Assembly (NCBI GenBank): GCA_045538895.1
Contig: JAZQEH010000102.1
Coordinates: 1-7,502 of the forward strand
Source: UMGS902 sp045538895
GTDB lineage: Bacteria; Bacillota; Clostridia; Oscillospirales; CAG-272
Direction of reading: 5' to 3'
Length of the DNA: 7,502 bases
Below the pieces are notes generated by a model. It had not been told where the DNA came from. It searched no databases and saw only the letters and a list, made by a program, of their open reading frames with translations. Of the stretch, positions 1 through 5,104 are shown one piece after another. Each line of letters begins with the position of its first letter. Position 1 is the first letter of the stretch. Both the position numbers and the translations under genes were made by a program.

Positions 1-68
1 CCCCCAGTCGCCGTTCGGCGACAGCCCCCTTTAGGCAAGGGGGCCTCTACTCCCATAAACATTAATTT
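1..68 (-). repeat. Composite 3'-end repeat, copy A (after mreB)
   Basis: Read on the minus strand, the copy starts with the tail AAATTAATGTTTA (68-56), which begins within the mreB stop codon. Next comes a hairpin with an 8-bp stem (24-31 with 37-44, 5-base loop), then a second hairpin with a 6-bp stem (7-12 with 17-22) and a G-rich end at 1-6. The same order of parts occurs in copies B, C and D. There is no U-run after either hairpin on the minus strand, so it does not look like a standard intrinsic terminator. It may continue past the left edge of the window. Confidence 0.75.
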
Positions 69-1101
69 ATCTCGCTTTATACTGCGTAAGATAGGGGTAT
101 CTTTCGGGGTTTTCGACAAACTTGCCAAGACCTATTGCGCAGCTCTGCATCGGCTTATCCGCCATGGTTACACGGATACCCGTAATCTGCGTAAGCAGAC
201 TTGCAAGTCCGCGCAGGTTTGCACTGCCGCCTGTGAGCAGTATGCCACGGTCATAAATATCCGCACAAAGCTCGGGCGGAGTCTTTTCAAGCACCTGACG
301 TATGCAGTCAAGTATCTGCTCGATCTGGTCACTCATAGCCTCACGCACCTCGCCCGACGTCACATGCAGCATTGCAGGCAGACCGCTTGCAAGGTTCTTG
401 CCACGCACCTCAAGCGAGCCATTGTCAGCCTGCGGATGCACGCTGCCGATCCTAAGCTTGAGTATCTCGGCGGTTTTCGGGCTGATGGAAACGTTATAGC
501 GGCGTTTAATGTATATCATTATCGCCTCGTCAAGGCGGTTGCCAGCCACACGAATAGAGTTTGAAACAACTATTGCGCCAAGGCTGACGGTTGCAACCTC
601 GGTCGTACCTCCGCCGATATCAATGATAAAGCTGCCACGGGGAGCGCCGATTTTAATACCTGCGCCGAGTGCTGCGGCAACAGGCTTTTCAATAAGCGTA
701 ACGCTGCGTGCGCCTGCATTCATCGCCGCATCCTCAAACGCACGGCGGTCAACACCCGTAACTCCGTGAGGCACGCACATCGCAACCTTGGGACGGCTGA
801 GTATCATCGAACCAGCAGTTTTCTGCATAAACTTACGAAGCATGGAAACCGTAACGTCAAAATCCGCAATTACGCCGTCCTTTATCGGACGGAACGCAAT
901 CTGTTCGCCCGAGGTTTTGCCAACCATAAGATTTGCCGCATCGCCAACCTCAAGCACGTTCATAGTGCGGCTGTTGACCGCCGCAACCGACGGCTCCTGA
1001 AGCACTATGCCACGTGAAGCACCGTAAATCAGCGTGTTCGACGTGCCGAGGTCTATTCCGAGATTTTTTGAAACCTTAACCTTGGGAAAATCAAACTTCA
1101 T
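67..1101 (-). CDS. mreB: MreB/Mbl-family bacterial actin (cell-shape protein)
   Basis: ATP-binding actin homologue that forms membrane-associated filaments on the inner face of the membrane and guides lateral peptidoglycan synthesis. The 344-residue length is normal for the family. Seen in the protein: phosphate-1 loop GIDLGTSNTL at residues 15-24, the RPIKDGVIADF stretch at 71-81, EKPVAAALGAG at 138-148, phosphate-2 loop DIGGGTTEVA at 161-170, RVAGNRLDEAI at 184-194 and the adenosine motif LTGGSA at 289-294. The ATG lies 2 bases after the maf stop, with an AGGG ribosome binding site inside the end of maf, so it is the last gene of the zapA operon. The family is clear; whether it is functionally MreB, Mbl or MreBH cannot be decided from sequence alone. 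No mreC or mreD follows within the window; a repeat element begins at the stop codon instead. Confidence 0.95.
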   Translation of the reverse strand: MKFDFPKVKVSKNLGIDLGTSNTLIYGASRGIVLQEPSVAAVNSRTMNVLEVGDAANLMVGKTSGEQIAFRPIKDGVIADFDVTVSMLRKFMQKTAGSMILSRPKVAMCVPHGVTGVDRRAFEDAAMNAGARSVTLIEKPVAAALGAGIKIGAPRGSFIIDIGGGTTEVATVSLGAIVVSNSIRVAGNRLDEAIMIYIKRRYNVSISPKTAEILKLRIGSVHPQADNGSLEVRGKNLASGLPAMLHVTSGEVREAMSDQIEQILDCIRQVLEKTPPELCADIYDRGILLTGGSANLRGLASLLTQITGIRVTMADKPMQSCAIGLGKFVENPERYPYLTQYKAR

Positions 1102-1103
1102 AA

Positions 1104-1712
1104 TTATTCACCCTGTATCAAATCAAAATATGATATTCCGAGTGCCTTAAGCAATCGGCTTACGGTTTTGGGCGAAAGCCCCATAACCGAGAAAAAGTCA
1201 CCCTCTATATATTTAACAAAGGTTGCGCCTATGCCCTGAATTGCATATGCACCTGCCTTGTCAAGCGGCTCTCCCGTTGCAACGTAGCTTGCAGCATCCG
1301 CAGGAGAAATCACACCCATGCAAACGGTGGATTTGTCCGCCGAGGAAATCGACCGCTCACCGTAAATCACGCACGTGCCCGTGCAGACTGTATGCTCCCT
1401 GCCCGAAAGGATATCGAGCATGCGGAGCGCATCCTGCCCGTCACGGGGCTTGCCGAGCGGCACGTTGCCAACGTACACAAGCGTGTCCGCCGCAATAATC
1501 ACGGTGTCATTATCAAAACTGCCCTCACGGACAAGTTTTGCTTTAAGTGCATGCGCCTTGCGTGTGGCAAGAAGCTCGCCTGCACTCTCCATGTCTGTAT
1601 CGGAACCAATATTCTCATCGGCTTCTGCCGTGCAAACGGTAAAAGGAAGCCGCATCATCTCAAGTATTTCCTTGCGCCTTGGCGATGCCGAGGCAAGATA
1701 AAGCTTTAACAT
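1104..1712 (-). CDS. maf: Maf-family nucleotide pyrophosphatase
   Basis: Cytosolic house-cleaning enzyme that hydrolyses non-canonical or selected nucleoside triphosphates to monophosphates; family members act on dTTP, UTP or modified pyrimidines (YhdE type) or on other substrates. The 202-residue length is normal. Seen: N-terminal SASPRRKEIL at residues 8-17, AADTLV at 74-79 with the likely catalytic Asp76, GKPR at 87-90, SGREH at 103-107, GEPLDKAGAYAIQG at 147-160 and VMGLS at 176-180. The arrangement fits the dTTP/UTP-type branch, but the exact substrate is inferred. Its ATG lies inside the last codons of the U32 gene (7-base overlap), with a weak GGAG about 12 bases upstream, which suggests translational coupling. 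Maf is commonly found beside mreB in Firmicutes, as here. Confidence 0.94.
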   Translation of the reverse strand: MLKLYLASASPRRKEILEMMRLPFTVCTAEADENIGSDTDMESAGELLATRKAHALKAKLVREGSFDNDTVIIAADTLVYVGNVPLGKPRDGQDALRMLDILSGREHTVCTGTCVIYGERSISSADKSTVCMGVISPADAASYVATGEPLDKAGAYAIQGIGATFVKYIEGDFFSVMGLSPKTVSRLLKALGISYFDLIQGE

Positions 1713-3706
1713 TCGGTTTTCATTCTCCGTATATCCAAATCAAAATCAGGAAGTGTGCGTTTCTTTGCAAAATCTACTATTTTCAGCATCATACTGCTAT
1801 CCTCATCGGTGAAAATAAAGTGCTGACCGCTCTCAACTTTGCGGTCGAGCATGTAGGTATGCACACTGTTGAAAACAATACTGCGGTGAGGCTCCTCACG
1901 CAGAATCGGGAAGCATGCACCCACACGGTCACATAGCTTTGCCGCATCACGGTCACACTTCTTGCATGAAGATACTTCCTTTGCAACGCACTTTTCAAGC
2001 AGCATAAGCGGAAGGCGGCCGTAAACGATACTGCGTACACTGCCGCCGATATCACGTACCATAGGCACGGAAAGCTCGGGGGAAAGGATAAGCGAGTCAA
2101 ATCCTGCATCCAAAGCGAGGCTTGCCGCCGCCGAATTTGTAACGTTAAGGCGGAAATCGCCGTGTATCTTCAGCCCTTTTGCAAGCGGAAGATGCCCGTA
2201 GTTGCCGACAAGCGCATCTGTGGCACCCATTTGCTTGGCTCTTTCGATATCCGCCGCAACCTTTTCCTTTTCGCTCTCGAAAATCACCGCAGGAAGTGCA
2301 ATGCCCTTTACCCTCGGCTCTTTGCATTTAAGGAACTCCGCAAGCGGCAGAAATACCGTGTCAAAATATTCGTAAAAGCTACCGTCTTCGGGCAGATTCT
2401 TTGCACGCATCACAAGGGCGGTACGCTCGTCTTTGCCAACCTTTTCAAGCCTTGGAAGCTTTGGGGTGTCAAGCACCGTATGCTCACGCTCGTCAAGCGA
2501 CATATAACGGCTTATCGCCTCACGGCGAAGTGCATTTATCTCGCTGACACGGATAATCAGCCCCTCATCAAGCGTTATCTCACACTTTTCAAGGACGTAT
2601 GCCGTGCCGCCGAGTTTTGTTAAATTCTTTTCGAGGGCTTCCTTGGTGAGCGGTGCGTTAACCGCTTCTTCGGGAATAGCACCGTAAACCGTAACCGTAC
2701 CCTTTTCACCGCTCACGGTTATTTCAAACGGCTTGCCGCAAAGCAGCTTTGCAGACATGCAGACAGGCTTTCTACGCTCTATTTTCTCAAACTCCGCAAG
2801 GGTGCGGCTACGTCTACGTGCATCGTCACTGCGTGTACCGAGCATCGCCGATGAAATGTTTTTGTCAAAATACCCTGTGGTAAAACCGTCACGGCTGAAG
2901 ATTTCTTCAAGCTGTGCAAGCTCGTCAGCCGAAGCGTTGCGACGCTCATCGAGCAGACGGCGGTAAATCTTCACAACTCCGTGAACGTACTCCGCAGACT
3001 TCATTCTGCCCTCGATTTTAAGCGATGCCGCACCGCATGAAAGCAGTTCGGGGATGCGGCTTGCCATTGCAAGGTCCTTAAGACTTAACGGATAATTGCC
3101 GTTTGCATCGGGCATGCGGCAGGGTTGCGCACACATTCCACGGTTGCCGCTGCGGTTGCCTATCATCGAGCTCATAAGACACTGACCGCTATGGCTGACA
3201 CAAAGTGCACCGTGAATAAACGTTTCAATCTCAATAGGCGACTTTGCACAAAGTACACTCAGATCCTCTTTTGACAGCTCTCTTGCCGCCACCATTCGCT
3301 CAAAGCCAAGTGAATAAAGCCTTTGAGCCGCCGCAAGGTTGTGTCCCGATGCTTGCGTGCTTGCGTGCAGCCGCATTGTGGGAATAGCTTTCTTTATAAG
3401 CGACGCCGCACCCATATCCGCAATAATAAGCGCATCAATTCCTGCGTTTTCAAGAAAAGCGGCATATTCGAGAACCTTTTCCATCTCACGGTCATAAATC
3501 AGCGTGTTCAGCGTGATGTAGCTCTTTACACCGTAAGCACGGCAAAGCTTTGCCGCCTGTGCAATCTCGTCACGGTCAAAATTCTTGGCAAATGCTCTTG
3601 CACCGAACGCTTCACCGCCGAAATACACCGCATCGGCACCTGCATCAATAGCCGCCTCGAGTGCCTTGAAACCGCCCGCAGGGGCAAGAAGCTCGGGGGT
3701 AATCAT
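1706..3706 (-). CDS. U32-family protein, probable Fe-S RNA hydroxylase (RlhA/TrhP-like)
   Basis: Historically called peptidase U32 or collagenase-like. Characterised bacterial relatives are prephenate-dependent RNA hydroxylases (E. coli RlhA on 23S rRNA, TrhP on tRNA wobble uridine), so an RNA-modification role is inferred. Residues 1-240 form the U32 barrel: PELLAPAGG at 4-12, HASTQ at 114-118, the family signature from Glu161 to Ser179, then MCAQPC at 191-196. Cys169, Cys176, Cys192 and Cys196 have C-x6-C-x15-C-x3-C spacing, the expected iron-sulfur ligand set. Residues of roughly 320-410 resemble the DUF3656/collagenase insert of RlhA. Residues 430-640 form a second region with YGRLPLM at 562-568 and a further Cys cluster (573, 581, 584, 592, 598). 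The length is close to RlhA, but substrate and target base cannot be assigned. The start overlaps the zapA stop as ATGA and lacks a good ribosome binding site, which implies coupled translation. Confidence 0.88.
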   Translation of the reverse strand: MITPELLAPAGGFKALEAAIDAGADAVYFGGEAFGARAFAKNFDRDEIAQAAKLCRAYGVKSYITLNTLIYDREMEKVLEYAAFLENAGIDALIIADMGAASLIKKAIPTMRLHASTQASGHNLAAAQRLYSLGFERMVAARELSKEDLSVLCAKSPIEIETFIHGALCVSHSGQCLMSSMIGNRSGNRGMCAQPCRMPDANGNYPLSLKDLAMASRIPELLSCGAASLKIEGRMKSAEYVHGVVKIYRRLLDERRNASADELAQLEEIFSRDGFTTGYFDKNISSAMLGTRSDDARRRSRTLAEFEKIERRKPVCMSAKLLCGKPFEITVSGEKGTVTVYGAIPEEAVNAPLTKEALEKNLTKLGGTAYVLEKCEITLDEGLIIRVSEINALRREAISRYMSLDEREHTVLDTPKLPRLEKVGKDERTALVMRAKNLPEDGSFYEYFDTVFLPLAEFLKCKEPRVKGIALPAVIFESEKEKVAADIERAKQMGATDALVGNYGHLPLAKGLKIHGDFRLNVTNSAAASLALDAGFDSLILSPELSVPMVRDIGGSVRSIVYGRLPLMLLEKCVAKEVSSCKKCDRDAAKLCDRVGACFPILREEPHRSIVFNSVHTYMLDRKVESGQHFIFTDEDSSMMLKIVDFAKKRTLPDFDLDIRRMKTEC

Positions 3707-4029
3707 CGGTTTTTGAGCTTTGCCTCAAGCTCGTCAACCTTTCTCGAAAGGCGGTCGGTTTCCTCACGCAGACGCACCACGTTGCTCGAATAAAGCGTGA
3801 GTTGCGCCTCCGCCTTGTCGGCACGTGCCTTGGCTTTTTCCATCTCCGAAAGGTATTCAAGTGCGGTGAAAAGCGCCGCCTCGGTCTTTGATACCTGACG
3901 TGACTTCCACATAACGCTTCTTACTCTTTCATTAAGTGTCTGTGCAAGCGCCTTTACGCTCTCCTCACTCTCATCACTGACAATGCTGACGGGTATATCA
4001 AGCAGATTAATCGTAAACTTCTGTTTCAT
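3703..4029 (-). CDS. zapA: Cell division protein ZapA
   Basis: Small cytosolic FtsZ-ring-associated protein that bundles or cross-links FtsZ filaments at midcell. The 108-residue length is typical. Residues 1-55 form the globular head: the opening beta strands with INLLDIPVSIV at 7-17, an EESVKALAQTLNERV helix, and the KTEAALFTALEYLSE segment that matches the conserved Ala-rich helix. From about residue 58 to the end the protein is charged and heptad-like, the expected coiled-coil dimerisation helix. The ATG has an AAAGGA ribosome binding site 7 bases upstream. It is the first gene of the leftward operon and overlaps the U32 gene by 4 bases, a neighbour pair common in Clostridia. Family assignment is by pattern and context, since ZapA sequences are poorly conserved. 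Confidence 0.87.
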   Translation of the reverse strand: MKQKFTINLLDIPVSIVSDESEESVKALAQTLNERVRSVMWKSRQVSKTEAALFTALEYLSEMEKAKARADKAEAQLTLYSSNVVRLREETDRLSRKVDELEAKLKNR

Positions 4030-4049
4030 GTTAAAATCCTTTATAATAC

Positions 4050-4078
4050 TTGCTTTTGTAGAAAAAATGCTTTATAAT
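4050..4078 (+). promoter_or_regulatory. Probable proB promoter
   Basis: TTGCTT at 4050-4055 and a perfect TATAAT at 4073-4078 are separated by 17 bases, the preferred vegetative sigma spacing. Transcription would start near 4085 and give a leader of about 67 bases before the proB ATG. No riboswitch-like or T-box-like structure is evident in that short leader. Confidence 0.6.
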
Positions 4079-4083
4079 ATTCT

Positions 4084-4112
4084 ATTATACAATATATTTA
4101 TAGGAATTTGTT
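4084..4112 (-). promoter_or_regulatory. Possible promoter for the zapA operon
   Basis: A perfect TATAAT lies on the minus strand at 4089-4084. The hexamer 17 bases upstream (AACAAA, 4112-4107) is a poor -35. A/T-tracts at 4114-4128 could act as an upstream element. Predicted leader to the zapA ATG is about 48 bases. It lies only 5 bases from the -10 of the opposing proB promoter. Other AT-rich -10-like hexamers nearby (for example TATTAT at 4079-4074) are alternatives. Confidence 0.35.
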
Positions 4113-4151
4113 GTTTTTTTGAAAAAAATTTTAGTTTGGAGTCCAAGGTAA

Positions 4152-4937
4152 ATGAGTAACACCAAGAAATTTAACAGAATAGTGGTAAAAATAGGTACTT
4201 CCACGCTTACGCACGATACGGGCAAACTCAATCTTCGCCGTATCGAAACGCTTGCACGTGTCCTTTCGGATATCAAAAACGCAGGCAGCGAGGTTATCCT
4301 TGTGTCAAGCGGTGCCGTTAGTGCAGGTGTTGCTAAAATCGGCTTCCACCGTCCGACGTGTACCAAGGAAAAGCAGGCACTTGCCGCTATCGGTCAGAAC
4401 GAAATTATGAAGATCTACGGCAAATTCTTCTCTATGTTCGGTCACCCCATAGCACAGCTCCTGCTCACAAAGGACGTTATTGATTCTCCCTCTCGCCGTA
4501 AAGCGGCAGAGGATACGCTTGAAACTCTGCTTTCAATGGGGTGTGTACCGATTATCAACGAAAATGACTCGGTTTCATGCTATGAAATCGACTTTGGCGG
4601 TAACGACCGTCTTTCCGCTTGCGTTGGCATGCTTGTAAAAGCGGATATCGTTATAAACCTCACCGATATCGACGGCTACTATGACAGTGACCCGAGAAAA
4701 AATCCCGATGCAAAGCTTATAAGCGTTGTTGAAAGCGTAAGTGACGAGATGATTGAAAATGCAGGCGGTGCAGGTACCGAAAGAGGTACGGGCGGCATGC
4801 AGGCAAAGCTTATTGCAGCACAGATGCTTGAGGATGCGCACATACCGATGATGATAGTTCAGGGTACCGACCCCGAAATCCTCTATGAAGTGCTGGACGG
4901 CACCGCAAGAGGTACATATTTCCAAGGCGGAAAATAA
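4152..4937 (+). CDS. proB: Glutamate 5-kinase, single-domain form (no PUA domain)
   Basis: Phosphorylates L-glutamate with ATP to gamma-glutamyl phosphate, the first step of proline synthesis, in the cytosol. At 261 residues it has only the amino-acid-kinase domain; the E. coli enzyme of about 367 residues carries an extra C-terminal PUA domain that is absent here. Seen: VVKIGTSTLT at 11-20 with Lys13, VSSGAVSAG at 51-59, AAIGQNE at 78-84, INENDSV at 135-141, FGGNDRLSA at 148-156, LTDIDGYYDSDP at 170-181 and GTGGMQAKL at 212-220. The glutamate-site motif reads GGND where GDND is usual. The start is supported by GGAG ten bases upstream, with a promoter further up. proA is not adjacent: the next gene converges on it. 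Confidence 0.96.
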   Translation: MSNTKKFNRIVVKIGTSTLTHDTGKLNLRRIETLARVLSDIKNAGSEVILVSSGAVSAGVAKIGFHRPTCTKEKQALAAIGQNEIMKIYGKFFSMFGHPIAQLLLTKDVIDSPSRRKAAEDTLETLLSMGCVPIINENDSVSCYEIDFGGNDRLSACVGMLVKADIVINLTDIDGYYDSDPRKNPDAKLISVVESVSDEMIENAGGAGTERGTGGMQAKLIAAQMLEDAHIPMMIVQGTDPEILYEVLDGTARGTYFQGGK

Positions 4938-5008
4938 AAATTATTGTTTACATTAACAAGCCTTCCTCAGACGAGGAAGGTGGCGCCGCAAGGCGACGGA
5001 AGGAGGGA
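4938..5008 (+). repeat. Composite 3'-end repeat, copy B (after proB)
   Basis: The tail AAATTATTGTTTA (4938-4950) starts on the base after the proB stop codon and matches the tail of copies A and C at 12 of 13 positions. It is followed by a perfect 8-bp hairpin (4961-4968 with 4973-4980, loop AGAC), then a small hairpin CGCC-GCAA-GGCG near 4984-4995, and a purine-rich end GGAAGGAGGG at 4998-5007. The second hairpin differs in sequence from the other copies but sits in the same place. Confidence 0.7.
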
Positions 5009-5029
5009 CCATTCTAATTGTTACTTTTT

Positions 5030-5104
5030 CCCTCCCTCAGTCAGCGTTCCGCTGACAGCTCCCTCGTCTGAGGGAGCCTTTATTATTCTCATAAACATTA
5101 ATTT
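5030..5104 (-). repeat. Composite 3'-end repeat, copy C (after the lipoprotein gene)
   Basis: Read on the minus strand, the tail AAATTAATGTTTA (5104-5092) begins inside the stop codon of the lipoprotein gene. It is followed by a perfect 8-bp hairpin (5058-5065 with 5070-5077, 4-base loop), then a 7-bp hairpin (5040-5046 with 5050-5056) and a GAGGGAGGG end (5038-5030). It faces copy B, and the two are close to inverted copies of each other across a spacer of about 20 bases. Confidence 0.78.
5058..5086 (+). terminator. Possible rho-independent terminator for proB, built from copy C
   Basis: On the plus strand the perfect 8-bp stem GCTCCCTC / GAGGGAGC (5058-5077) is followed by CTTTATTATT, a T-rich but interrupted run. 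It lies about 120 bases after the proB stop. It is the only hairpin on this side with a U-rich follow-up, so it could end proB transcription. In the opposite direction no U-run is present. Confidence 0.5.

Larger units (their letters stand above)
67..4029 (-). other. Probable four-gene operon zapA-U32-maf-mreB
   Basis: The four genes share a strand, and their junctions are a 4-base overlap (3703-3706), a 7-base overlap (1706-1712) and a 2-base gap (1102-1103). No terminator or promoter-sized gap interrupts them. The U32 and maf starts have weak or distant ribosome binding sites, so translation probably depends on ribosomes ending the upstream gene. Transcription should start in the AT-rich region right of zapA. 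The left end of the transcript is unclear, because the repeat after mreB has hairpins but no U-run. Confidence 0.85.

Noticed and set aside
1..44. Hairpins after mreB as an intrinsic terminator
   Set aside because: Neither hairpin is followed by a U-run on the minus strand, so I list it as a repeat only.
2162..2623. 153-codon open frame on the plus strand, opposite the U32 gene
   Set aside because: It lies wholly inside a well-supported gene on the other strand, lacks a ribosome binding site and recognisable motifs, and its composition (Cys/His/Arg/Lys-rich) is typical of an antisense shadow.
3351..3368. Short tandem repeat GCTTGCGT x2
   Set aside because: It encodes the conserved HASTQAS segment of the U32 barrel, so it is explained by protein constraint.
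3323..3793. 156-codon open frame on the plus strand across the U32/zapA junction
   Set aside because: It overlaps two supported genes and has no motif or start signal; it is rich in Arg, Cys and Ser like other shadows here.
4085..4151. T-box or riboswitch in the proB leader
   Set aside because: The leader is only about 67 bases, AT-rich, with no terminator hairpin or conserved leader motif.
4938..5104. CRISPR array or tRNA gene in the convergent intergenic region
   Set aside because: There are only two inverted copies, no regular direct repeats with spacers, and no cloverleaf or CCA-type end.
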